Shown one piece after another: positions 36,845-47,100 of a stretch of 64,000 bases of DNA. Position 1 is the stretch's first letter, and each line of letters opens with the position of its first letter. Made by a program: the position numbers and the translations under genes. Origin of the DNA: Branchiostoma floridae (taxonomy: Eukaryota > Chordata > Leptocardii > Amphioxiformes > Branchiostomatidae); the NCBI RefSeq assembly GCF_000003815.2, contig NC_049980.1, positions 14,968,293 through 15,032,292 on the forward strand, in the 5' to 3' direction. Under the pieces are notes generated by a model, which made no database searches, was not told the DNA's origin, and was given only the letters and a program-made list of their open reading frames with translations.

Positions 36845-37280
36845 GTTGTAACAGAATCCAAAATAATAAAGGAAAATCCATTTTATTCCCTTTTTTTCGA
36901 CTTGAAAATCAGAAAACGCAGTGCGAAATTTTATGAAAATCAAGCCATATTGGATTAGAATGCAACTTTTCAAGACACTCAAGTCCTGGGAATAATGACT
37001 TGTGGGGGCGATTGCCCCGTACAACGTCTGAATTGTCCAGTCGTGTCGTATTGATTTCACAAGAGTGAAGGATACGTGGGGCGATCGCCCTGTCTGCAGT
37101 CCGGGGCGATCACCCTGTTGGTAGCTTTGAGTGGTCGCCCTGCCTGTCGAGAATGCTGTGACACCGGTACCGAAGCGTTCGCTTAGAGTTAGCGGTTAAT
37201 AAGGTGAGCCTTCATTCGTTTGTAGAACAGTAACAAGGTACCTTTTGCTACTCAAATAACTTTCTACCTTCTGCCCACAG

Positions 37281-37347
37281 GTTTTACTATGATATTCAGA
37301 TGATGAAAGTAGCGCACGTATATACGGTGGAGATTCCGCAATCTTAA
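37281..37347 (+). CDS. Possible last sulfotransferase exon
   Basis: A good acceptor (tttctaccttctgcccacag) precedes a short frame that joins in phase with the 36844 donor (ag/g): RFYYDIQMMKVAHVYTVEI, then PQS and TAA. Enzymes of this family usually have a longer C terminus, so this may be a degenerate or wrong exon. Confidence 0.22.
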
Positions 37348-38036
37348 ATGATCTTCCGGTTGGTTAAACTTGGTATCGTTGGAAAGGTCCCTTGGTACTG
37401 AATTGTTATCCGAAAGTGGTTGTACAAAAGACAATAATATGGAGCTAAGCTTTAATCACTCTTTAATGAAGATCAAGGACGTATATATAACGTCCTTGTG
37501 AAGATCAATGACTGGAAAGTGTCCTCTTTAAATAAAGAGCATATTGAAAACAAAATTTCAGAGATAGAAATCTTCCCTATTCAACAACACATTAAAAATT
37601 ACAGTTTACAGGTTTCCCCTTGTTAAATTTTACAATAGAATTGCACACTACGTTTCACAAATGGTAGTTATGATTCATGTATGTTAACGAAGAGGACTCA
37701 ATAAAAGTTGGAGGACAGGAAGAGTAGTGGATAATTATGTATTTCAACACTAATGGAGATTCCTTAATAAACAAACTTAGAACTTCTGAATTATCAACAA
37801 CTCAACAAACGGTCGCTATAGGCAAGATTCCACAATAGTGGGACAATGGGAAAATTAAAGTGACCAGGTTGTCTTATTATGCAGAGATGGTCACTTTCAA
37901 AAATTTTATGAGGTCGGAAGCTTCATGAAGCAACATACTGGCAATTACTGGCTAAGAAGACATCTGGTGAAAGGAACAAGTTAACCATACCTCAGGTGAC
38001 CCTGAATACACTGTGTTGTATTCTATATTTATAGGA
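37348..38036. other. No gene recognised
   Basis: Intergenic sequence between the plus-strand sulfotransferase and the minus-strand ankyrin gene. The complementary phrases tcaaggacgtatatataacg and cgtccttgtgaagatcaatg near 37470-37510 form a small hairpin. Confidence 0.4.
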
Positions 38037-39186
38037 CTAGTAGCATATATCTCTGAATAACAAGTAGTCCTTCAGGTTTACGTCTTTCTTAATTTGCGTT
38101 CGTTGCAATTGGTTGTACTCTTCACGGCAGTTCTGAGCATGAACACTAAGGATCTTTGCTCGACATGATCTTTGCAGATTTGGGTAGTGCTTTTTATGAT
38201 TGAGTAGGAGTTTCTGCATAACCTTGTTGTGAATCTGCCCTCCTGCCATGTCTTCGGGCGTCCGCCCCTCTTTATTCTTCACATTACAGTCTGCGCCTAC
38301 CATAACCAGACGGCTCTGTGAAGTGCTGTCCAACCATCTTTGTTCCTTGCGTTCACCTCCACCCCTAGACCCAATAGATGTGTAACAACATGCAGACGTC
38401 CATGCAGAATGGCTGCATGAAGTGCTGTGTCGCCAGAAGAACCCCTTTCATCCAACGTAGCACCTAATGTTAAGGCAACGTCGATAACATTGCAGTGTCT
38501 ATTCTGAGCAGCCACCAGCAGAGGAGAATCAAGTCTGCCCTTTGCACCCAGATAACCACCACCGCGAGAACACAGTAACTTCACTGTTTCCTGGTGACCA
38601 TTCTTTGTGGCGATAATAAGTGCTGTGCGGCCTGTAGTGTCCCTCGCATCTATGTCCAAACCACGATCTAACCACATATTGACTGCGACATTATGGCCGC
38701 GAAATGCCGCTATGTGAAGTAAAGACTGACTTAAACGATTCACTGAATGAAACTCTGACCCTCTGTCCAACAGGAGAAGCATGGTGTCAGTGTCAGCTTC
38801 AAAGGCAGCGTAATGTAGTGGAGTATATTCCCAGTGATCAAGAGCATCTACCTATGCTCCTCTATCTAAAAAGAGTGCGACAGCCTCACAGCGTCCCTTT
38901 GCAGAATACTGTAGGGCTGACTGGTGTTCACTGTTCGCCATGTTCACATGTGCACCCCTGTCCAGAAGAAGGGTGATTGCAGCACAGTGACTGTACTTTG
39001 CAGACTGGTGCAGTGCTGTCTCTTTTTTATGATCAGTTGCACCAACGTCCGCCCCTCTGTTTAACAGCAGCTTCATAGCACCACAATGCCCTGCCTCACT
39101 AGCATAATGCAGTGCTGTGCGACCTTTTAGATCAGTTGTGTCAACGCCCGACCCACTGTCCATCAGCAGTTCCATAGCTGGACATT
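38037..39186 (-). pseudogene. Ankyrin-repeat/SOCS-box (ASB-like) gene, disrupted
   Basis: Read on the minus strand from 39186, one frame gives about ten ankyrin repeats, each with the family pattern (GRTALHYASEAGHCGAMKLL, LNRGADVG; TTGRTALIIATKNGHQETVK; KDGWTALHRAV). The C-terminal part LQRSCRAKIL..VNLKDYLLFRDICY resembles a SOCS box, with its BC-box LxxxC start, so the intact protein would be an ASB-type substrate receptor for a Cullin-5 ubiquitin ligase. Damage: a TAG at 38852-38854 inside a repeat, and near 38300 a frameshift with loss of about a dozen residues between TALHRAV and MVGADC. The 5' side ends abruptly inside an ankyrin repeat where the 164-bp satellite starts. The stop after DICY is at 38037. 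The SOCS assignment is by motif and less certain than the ankyrin call. Confidence 0.82.
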
Positions 39187-40776
39187 GTTTCCGAGGAATT
39201 GTGTTTTTTGGTCATAATTCGGTCTGAAATGGATAGAAAACATGCAAATTTCGACCATTTTTCTGAGAGTGCTTAGGATTAGTATTAGGGTTAGGGTTCC
39301 TGTTAGGGTTAGGGCTAGGGTTAGGGCAAGGGGTTCGTGGTAGAAAAATTGTTTCCGAGGAATTGTGTTTTTTGGTCATAATTCGGTCTGAAATGGATAG
39401 AAAACATGCAAATTTCGACCATTATTCTGAGAGTGCTTATTGTGAGTGTTAGGGTTAAGGGTACCTGTTAGGGTTAGGGCTAGGGTTAGGGTAAGGGGTT
39501 CGTGGTAGAAAAATTGTTTCCGAGGAATTGTGTTTTTTTGGTCATAATTCGGTCTGAAATCGATAGGAAACATGCAAATTTCGACCATTTTTCTGAGAGT
39601 GCTTAGGATTAGTATTAGGGTTAGGGTTCCTGTTAGGGTTAGGGCTAGGGTTAGGGTAAGGGGTTCGTGGTAGAAAAATCGTTACCGAGGAATTGTGTTT
39701 TTTGGTCATAATTCGGTCTGAAATGGATAGATAACATGCAAATTTCGATCATTTTTCTGAGAGTGCTTAGGATTAGTATTAGGGTTAGGGTTAGGGTTCC
39801 TGTTAGGGTTAGGGCAGGGGTTAGGGTAAGGGGTTCGTGGTAGAAAAATTGTTTCCGAGGAATTGTGTTCTTTGGTCATAATTCGGTCTGAAATGGATAG
39901 AAAACATGCAAATTTCGACCATTTTTCTGAGAGTGCTTAGGATTAGTATTAGGGTTAGGGTTCCTGTTAGGGTTAGGGCTAGGGTTAGGGTAAGGGGTTC
40001 GTGGTAGAAAAATTGTTTCCGAGGAATTGTGTTGTTTGGTCATAATTCGGTCTGAAATGGATAGGAAACATGCAAATTTCGACCATTTTTCTGAGAGTGC
40101 TTAGTATTAGTATTAGGGTTAGGGTTCCTGTAGAAAAATCGTTTCCGGGGAATTGTGTTTTTTGGTCATAATTCGGTCTGAAATGGATAGAAAACATGCA
40201 AATTTCGACCATTTTTCTGAGAGTGCTTAGTATTAGTATTAGGGTTAGGGTTCCTGTAGAAAAATCGTTTCCGGGGAATTGTGTTTTTTGGTTATAATTC
40301 GGTCTGAAATGGATAGAAAACATGCAAATTTCGACCATTTTTCTGAGAGTGCTTATTGTGAGTGTTAGGTTAAGGGTACCTGTTAGGGTTAGGGCTAGGG
40401 TTAGGGTAAGGGGTTCGTGGTAGAAAAATTGTTTCCGAGGAATTGTGTTTTTTGGTCATAATTCGGTCTGAAATGGATAGAAAACATGCAAATTTCGACC
40501 ATTTTTCTGAGAGTGCTTAGGATTAGTATTAGGGTTAGGGTTCCTGTTAGGGTTAGGGCTAGGGTTAGGGTAAGGGGTTCGTGGTAGAAAAATTGTTTCC
40601 GAGGAATTGTGTTATTTGGTCATAATTCGGTCTGAAATGGATAGAAAACTAGCAAATTTCGACCATTTTTCTGAGAGTGCTTAGGATTAGTATTAGGGTT
40701 AGGGTTCCTGTTAGGGTTAGGGCTAGGGTTAGGGCAAGGGGTTCGTGGTAGAAAAATGTTTCCGAGGAATTGTGTT
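39187..40776. repeat. 164-bp satellite with embedded TTAGGG-like repeats
   Basis: About ten head-to-tail units. The marker ccgaggaattgtg recurs at 39191, 39355, 39520, 39685, 39855, 40019, 40145, 40271, 40435, 40599 and 40761, so units are 162-170 bp apart except two of 126 bp. Each unit has a conserved 110-bp part (tttggtcataattcggtctg, aaatggatagaaaacatgca, aatttcgaccatttttctga) and a spacer made of variant telomere repeats (agggttagggttcctgttag, gggctagggttagggtaagg). The short units lack part of that spacer. The array runs into the 40777 gap. Minus-strand frames in it are repeats of the unit, not genes. Confidence 0.93.
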
Positions 40777-40876
40777 NNNNNNNNNNNNNNNNNNNNNNNN
40801 NNNNNNNNNNNNNNNNNNNNNNNNNNNNNNNNNNNNNNNNNNNNNNNNNNNNNNNNNNNNNNNNNNNNNNNNNNNN
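40777..40876. other. Assembly gap (100 N) at the satellite edge
   Basis: A run of 100 N. Sequence left of it is satellite, and sequence right of it is unique, so the true array length is unknown. Confidence 0.99.
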
Positions 40877-41526
40877 CTTCAAGGTATTTGGGCAAAGTTC
40901 GACAACGCCAGTACGAATTACATGAAAGTAGACCAAAGGTTTCCACACACCTTGACAGAAAATGAGTATGTAGACCTCTCACTATGACTTCAACGTGTCC
41001 ATTCCATCCTTTTTGGGAAGTACACGTAACGTTACTAGATATTTTTTTCAACCTTTATTTAGCCTTGATTTACCATACAAAGTAATCAGTCGGATGTTAT
41101 GAGCACACCTAAAAGCGTCACATTTATCAAGGAGCCACATGGATTGATTTTATGCAGCGGTTAGCTCGGGTCTCATATGTTAACAGTTTGCTACGGATAA
41201 CGAATTAAAGGAAGTTGTGATAGCTTGTCTACGTCTTACAGAAAAGGGGCATGTGTTTAGGGCAGTTAACGTCAACACTCTGCGCTGATTAATTAAGAAA
41301 GCACAGGAACGAACTATGCTTTACGAATAATGCAACGATGACGCTCTACACACATTTGAGCAGTCGGGCTTCTGTGTATTTTAAAAAGTCTGATTACGCT
41401 CTATGTATCTATGAAGTCTACAAGGCATAATGGCCTCTTTTAACGTATGTCCGAGTAAATGTACGTTCTCTTTGTTCTAATTCCCATAGTTGTAATACTT
41501 AAGTGTTTCCCCTCCTCCTACCACAG
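40877..41526. other. No gene recognised upstream of the kinase exons
   Basis: I searched for the kinase N-lobe (glycine-rich loop, VAIK-type lysine) and did not find it. The stretch ends with a strong acceptor (tttcccctcctcctaccacag). Confidence 0.45.
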
Positions 41527-41729
41527 ATGAAAATGTACGAGTATTTCTACGTCGCTGCCCGTACCTACATAGTGTTGGAGTACTGCGGGACGAACGGGAG
41601 ACTGGGGGAGTTTATCCGGCAGTACCGGGCCGGCAGAGGGCTAGGATTAGCCGAGGATGCCGTGCGGCACTTCACCAAGCAGCTGGTGAATGGAATGAAA
41701 TACGTACACAAGCGTGGCATCGTACACAG
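41527..41729 (+). CDS. Protein kinase exon: hinge to catalytic loop
   Basis: After the acceptor cctcctcctaccacag the frame reads MKMYEYFYVAARTYIVLEYC, the end of the kinase N-lobe and hinge. It continues LGEFIRQYRAGRGLGLAEDA (helices D-E) and TKQLVNGMKYVHKRGIVHR, running into the HRD motif. The donor gtcagt at 41730 splits the Arg codon of HRD (phase 2). The pattern fits a CAMK-group Ser/Thr kinase (SNF1/TSSK-like), but subfamily is inference. The ATG at 41527 is an internal methionine, because a kinase needs about 80 more residues upstream. Confidence 0.85.
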
Positions 41730-42128
41730 GTCAGTTGGTGATTTGATTCTGTAATTCCGATATTTTGCAGCGTTTTCTCAGTCACCGATTGATTGATATT
41801 AACGTTCTGAAGCCAGTTTTTATGACATATCATGGATGTCAATCGCACTTAGCAGGTTAACCAATGATATATTGATAGCACGGTCATTAGTTGTTTGACC
41901 GAATAGTTGCATTTGAAAGAACAAGAAACATAGGGATAAAATTACTTTATAGTAGCAACCTTGCAGTCACACTCTCATTGGCCGAACTACTAATTGCCAT
42001 ACTATCATTGGTTGAACTGCTAATTGTGATTGACATTCATGCACTAACAATATATTGCGAAACAGCACTGTTACTTTTCTTCAATTCGTCACCTATCCAC
42101 TCAAAAGCAGCTGCACATTCTATTTCAG
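41730..42128. other. Intron of the kinase gene
   Basis: Bounded by gtcagt and tctatttcag. It contains a tandem 27-bp-like repeat in which attggccgaactactaattg is followed by attggttgaactgctaattg (about 41979-42027). Confidence 0.7.
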
Positions 42129-42184
42129 GGACCTACGGGCCGATAACATATTGTTGGATGATAAATACAACATCAAGATATCGG
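42129..42184 (+). CDS. Protein kinase micro-exon: catalytic loop
   Basis: The 56-bp exon completes the split Arg and reads DLRADNILLDDKYNIKIS. With the previous exon it gives HRDLRADN: the catalytic Asp and the metal-binding Asn are present, while the usual HRDLK lysine is Arg. Splice sites are gtattc-independent and clear: acceptor tctatttcag, donor gtgagt. It ends in phase 1, with a G ready to start the Asp codon of DFG. Confidence 0.85.
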
Positions 42185-42488
42185 GTGAGTACAAACTACT
42201 ATAATTGTCCTTTGTCTGATAGTCAACATCTTACATATCAAACGTGTACAGGCCAGGGTTGCTGCAGGCGCAGGCACATCGTCGTATACGTAGGATGCCT
42301 CAATCGGTCCAAGGAGGCTGAAACTTCCTTGATCGGTCATTGGGATATTGCTATCATGATATCACTGTATTAAGTCATATGGCTAAGAATACGCTTCTTG
42401 TCTGCCGTGAAATGATGCTAGAAAAAGAAAATCAATCCAGGTTATCACAGTTTGTAACATTCGATCATTGATCACGCCCCTCGCGCAG

Positions 42489-42660
42489 GTTTTCGGCTAC
42501 GCCACAAAGCTGGAGAAGGGCGTTGGGTCTGGTGGACCTTTCTGACCCGTCTTTCGAGGAGAAGACGTCCAGACTGGCACTGGAGTACACCCTTCCAAAG
42601 GCTTTCTCATACGACAAGTTACCTGGGGAAACCGGGCCGACGTTTGGCAGTCTGTAACGA
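42489..42660 (+). pseudogene. Kinase activation-segment exon, frame-disrupted
   Basis: After the acceptor cctcgcgcag the sequence encodes kinase pieces in more than one frame. VFGYATKLEKGVGSGG reads where DFG and the activation loop belong, then stops at TGA 42543. LEYTLPKAFSYDKLPG, resembling the APE region, follows in another frame, and RADVWQS, the DVW motif, returns to the first frame. The phase also fails by one base at the splice junction, and the DFG Asp would be Val. At least three small indels are needed to restore a kinase. The 300-N gap starts 50 bp downstream, so poor-quality sequence is as likely as true decay. Confidence 0.6.
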
Positions 42661-42708
42661 CTGTCTCATCCATAGCGAATAAAAGGAGAGAACTACCGTG
42701 ACCTAGAC

Positions 42709-43008
42709 NNNNNNNNNNNNNNNNNNNNNNNNNNNNNNNNNNNNNNNNNNNNNNNNNNNNNNNNNNNNNNNNNNNNNNNNNNNNNNNNNNNNNNNNNNNN
42801 NNNNNNNNNNNNNNNNNNNNNNNNNNNNNNNNNNNNNNNNNNNNNNNNNNNNNNNNNNNNNNNNNNNNNNNNNNNNNNNNNNNNNNNNNNNNNNNNNNNN
42901 NNNNNNNNNNNNNNNNNNNNNNNNNNNNNNNNNNNNNNNNNNNNNNNNNNNNNNNNNNNNNNNNNNNNNNNNNNNNNNNNNNNNNNNNNNNNNNNNNNNN
43001 NNNNNNNN
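42709..43008. other. Assembly gap (300 N) inside the kinase gene
   Basis: A run of 300 N between the activation-segment exon and the next kinase exon. Confidence 0.99.
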
Positions 43009-43560
43009 TCACTAAAACACTTGAGTAGCAGGGGTTTTCAGTTTCAAACAATTCGGATACATTTATGAACAGATAAAATATAAATTCTTGATGGCTGTAA
43101 GTCATTTATTGTTATCATGTACCAATGTCATAGATATATACCATAGATGTATTAAAAGTTTAATCTAAACTACAATAACCATGATATATAAAACTGAACA
43201 GGCCTGTTTTTGAAGGTTATACAAAGCTAACCGAACAAAGAACTGAGACCATTTATCACATTCTTTTGTCGATCTGTAGTACACGAATCACATGATGCTG
43301 TTACCTCTGTGTCTTCAGTCTCTGTGTTCAATATGTTTGTTTTGTTGGTGTGTGTCCGTAATTATTTGAGTGCCAGGATGTTTGGCGCTGAGACTGACAG
43401 GATGGGAAGTTGACTAGTAACAGATCCAAAGTTGGTCCCTAAAGATTCACATAGAACAGCCTGGACAAAACCAGTGAGAAATTCACAATAATGAATGAGG
43501 AAAAAAACCCTCACGAATCCGGAGGTATGAAATCTTCGATGTCTTGTTGCTTGTGTCCAG
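43009..43560. other. Intron of the kinase gene
   Basis: No coding signal was seen. It ends with the acceptor cttgttgcttgtgtccag. Confidence 0.6.
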
Positions 43561-43706
43561 GGGAGTTGTGCTTTACATGATGCTTGCGGGAAAGAAGCCG
43601 TTCACAGCGCCGCAACACAAGTCCCAGCAAGTGAGAGCCAGTCTGTACTGCAAAGCGGTTTGGGAGCGTAGCGGCAAGCAAAGCTATAGCAACCGTATCT
43701 CAAAAG
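43561..43706 (+). CDS. Protein kinase exon: subdomain IX
   Basis: The frame reads GVVLYMMLAGKKPFTAPQHK, exactly the block that follows DVWSLG in Ser/Thr kinases (helix F and the GxxPF motif), then SQQVRASLYCKAVWERSGKQ. The acceptor is gtgtccag and the donor gtatgt. It ends in phase 1, so it joins the next exon without a break (K then E of EAKILSRK). This shows the downstream half of the gene is intact. Confidence 0.85.
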
Positions 43707-44184
43707 GTATGTATGGCATGAAGAAAACTATCTTCAGGATGAGGTCACTGCTACTATTTGTCGATCTTACGAAATCTTTTCCATTCCACACTCAGAAATA
43801 CAGAAGACCATATGGTATATATGTTCATTGACTTACTTTCGCCAATAACCTGGAACTGCAGAAACGTGTTTTTTTTTTCAAATCTTTTTGTATGATAAAT
43901 ATTAAGAAAATAGCATATTTCTAAGGCGGTAATGCCATACTTTTGGGGGCATTTGAACGTTAGATAAAGGTTGTATATTATGTAAATCCTAATTTTATTA
44001 ACAATATAATTTATAATTTAGAAATGATACATGACTTGCTTGCGTACTCGGTAACACTTTCACAGCACTTTATTTTATATAATACGTGAGAAGCATCCAA
44101 AACATTTAACTCAAAAGTATCAAAATCATTTAACGAAGGTATGAGATCGTCGATCGAAAGTCTTCTATATCGTTTTGGTTTCAG
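43707..44184. other. Intron of the kinase gene
   Basis: AT-rich, with no coding signal. It ends with atatcgttttggtttcag. Confidence 0.65.
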
Positions 44185-47100
44185 AGGCAAAGATACTATC
44201 CCGTAAGCTTCTTGATGTGAAGGACGATGCTCGGCCGACTCTAAAGCAGCTTAGTGCGTCACGATGGCTAAAAAACGCCATCTTGCAGCCCGACCGACTT
44301 ATGAATCTTGTGCGGCTGCACAAGGACCAGTACAGGGATTTGGCGGGAGTCGGGGAGGCCGAGAGAGCGCCGTCTGAGATCGACCAAGAACCGCTCTTCA
44401 TGTTCAGATTTCATGGGCTTACCGCTCCCAACCCATGGCGCAATGGTCCTGAACTTTCATTTGTGCAGTACAAAGAAGCTGCCGAGGTTTTCATGACCAA
44501 CCGTCGGCCAGGGAACACTCCTCACTGCAGAGAAAACGCATTTGATGACGTCAGTCCAGAGCCTGGGAACATCAACAAAAGGCATTTGAAACAAACGTCA
44601 GATGTGGAATCACAATCAGGTGTGGCGTCCCCACGATCAGGTGTGGCATCCCCGCAATCAGGTATGGCATCCCCACAATCAGGAGTGGCATCTCCACAGT
44701 CAGGTGTGGCATCCCCACAGTCAGGTGTGGCATCTCCACAGTCAGGTGTGGCATCCCCACAGTCAGGTGTGGCATCTCCACAGTCAAGTGTGGCATCCCC
44801 ACAGTCAGGCGTGGCATCTCCACAGTCAGGAGTGGCATCCCCACAGTCAGATGTGGCATCTCCACAGTCAAGTGTGGCATCCCCACAGTCAGGTGTGGCA
44901 TCTCCACAGTCAAGTGTGGCATCCCCACAGTCAGGTGTGGCACCCCCACAACCAGGTGTGGCATCCCCACCAAAATCAGGCGTGGCATCCCCTATCGGAA
45001 GGGCTCATGATGACGCCTATCCGTCAGGAAATGCGACTCCTGACGTGAAGCCAAGACGACATGTGGAGAAGTCTGATGAGGAAAAGTCGCGTCGCGCCCG
45101 TCGCGGCAGGAACCTTGTCCCTATGAAACAGACGGGTGTTGGGAACCTAGTCGGTGCTTCAGGCTTCGTGCCCAAACCGCCGCCTGGGAAGAAGTGTGTG
45201 GCAGGTGGTGTGGCAACGCCTCCGTTCGCACCCGGACAGCGCCCGGCTTCGCAAGCACAGATAAAGAAGAGAGGGCGAAGAATTCCGGATTCCGGATCAA
45301 AGGGTAAAAACAATAGAGAGCTGACCACCAATAAAAGTGGCAGCTTCAAAGCGCGGACACCCTCCCCCTTCCATAGCCCACCGCCAGAGTGCCGTACACA
45401 TGAGGAGCCACAGGAAGGTGTGTCCAAGTATCTGGAAGATGGCGGACCCTGCAACCCGAACAGGTTCATACGGGAGAAAAAAGGTGTGAAAAAGGTACCA
45501 GCCAAAAGAACCTCCCGCTTCAAAGCACGAACGCCCTCCCCCTCCTCTCCCTGCCCTAGCCCACCGCCGGAGTGCCTTACTCAAGAGGAGCCAGAAGAGG
45601 ACGGCGTGCTGACGTATCTTGGAGGCGGTGGACCCACCATGAAGCTGTCGCCAGACGGAAGAAAGCTCCTCCCGGTGACACAGAAAGATGTCGGAAACCT
45701 AGTCGCTAGTACAGGCTTCGTGCCCAAACCGCCGCCTGGGAAGAAGTGTGTGGCAGGTGGTGTGGCGACGCCTCCGTCCGGACAGCGATCCTCTTCACAC
45801 GCACAGATAAATAAGAGAAGACGGAGAATTCAACAGATTGATTCCGGATCAAATCGTCAAAAGGATGGAGACCTGAACAAAAATGGCCGCCTAACCCAAA
45901 AAGAATCAGTGGGAGGTGTACTGAAGCTAGAAGATGGCGGACCTTGCAGCCCGAACAGGTTCACACGGGATACAAAAATGGTGGAAAAGTTACCAGCCAA
46001 AAGAACCTCCCGCTTCAAAGCACGGACGCCCTCCCCCTCCTCTCCCTGCCCTAGCCCACCGCCGGAGTGCCTTACTCAAGAGGAGCCAGAAGAGGACGGC
46101 GTGCTGACGTATCTTGGAGGCGGCGGACCCACCATGAAGCTGTCGCCAGACGGAAGAAAGCTCTTGCCGATGACACAGAAAGATGTCGATGGTACAAGCT
46201 TCGTGCCCAAACCGCCATCTGGGAAGAAGTGTGAGGCAGGTGGTGTGGCGACGCCTCCACCCGGACAGCGCCCGGCTTCGCAAGCACAGATCAGGAAGAG
46301 AGGGCGGAAAATTGTACAGATTGATTCCGGATCAACACGTGCAAAAGCTGGAGAGATGACCGCCAGCACAACCTCGTACTTCAAAGCGCGGACACCCTCC
46401 ACCTACCTTACCACACCACCAGAGTGCCTATCCCAAGAGGAATCAGTGGAAGGTGCACTGAAGCTGGAAGATGGCGGACCTTGCAGCCCGAAAAGGTTCA
46501 CACGGGAGATAAAAGGTGTGAAAAAGTTACCAGCCAAAAGAACCTCCCGCTTCAAAGCACGGACGCCCTCCCCCTCCTCCCCCTGCCCTAGCCCACCGCC
46601 GGAGTGCCTTACTCAAGAGGACCCAGAAGAGGACGGCGTGCTGACGTATCTTGGAGGCGGCGGACCCACCATGAAGCTGTCGCCAGACGGAAGAAAGCTC
46701 TTGCCGATGACACAGAAAGATGTCGATGGTACAAGCTTCGTGCCCAAACCGCCATCTGGGAAGAAGTGTGCGGCAGGTGGTGTGGCGACGCCTCCACCCG
46801 GACAGCGCCCGGCTTCGCAAGCACAGATCAGAAAGAGAGGGCGGAAAATTGTACAGATTGATTCCGGATCAACACGTGCAAAAGATGGAGAGATGACCGC
46901 CAGCACAACTTCGTACTTCAAAGCGCGGACACCCTCCACCTACCTTACCACACCACCAGAGTGCCTATCGCAAGAGGAATCAGTGGAAGGTGCACTGAAG
47001 CTGGAAGATGGCGGACCTTGCAGCCCGAAAAGGTTCACACGGGAGATAAAAGGTGTGAAAAAGTTACCAGCCAAAAGAACCTCCCGCTTCAAAGCACGGA

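Noticed and set aside
39376-41051. Minus-strand frames repeating MVEICMF..FRPNY
   Set aside because: They follow the satellite unit, change frame between units and have no start, domain or splice context.
44572-45048. Long open frames on the minus strand and another plus frame over the heptad repeats (MPHLTVG- and QVWHPHS-type)
   Set aside because: They are translations of the same 21-bp repeat in other frames. The frame joined to the kinase exon has splice phase and domain support.
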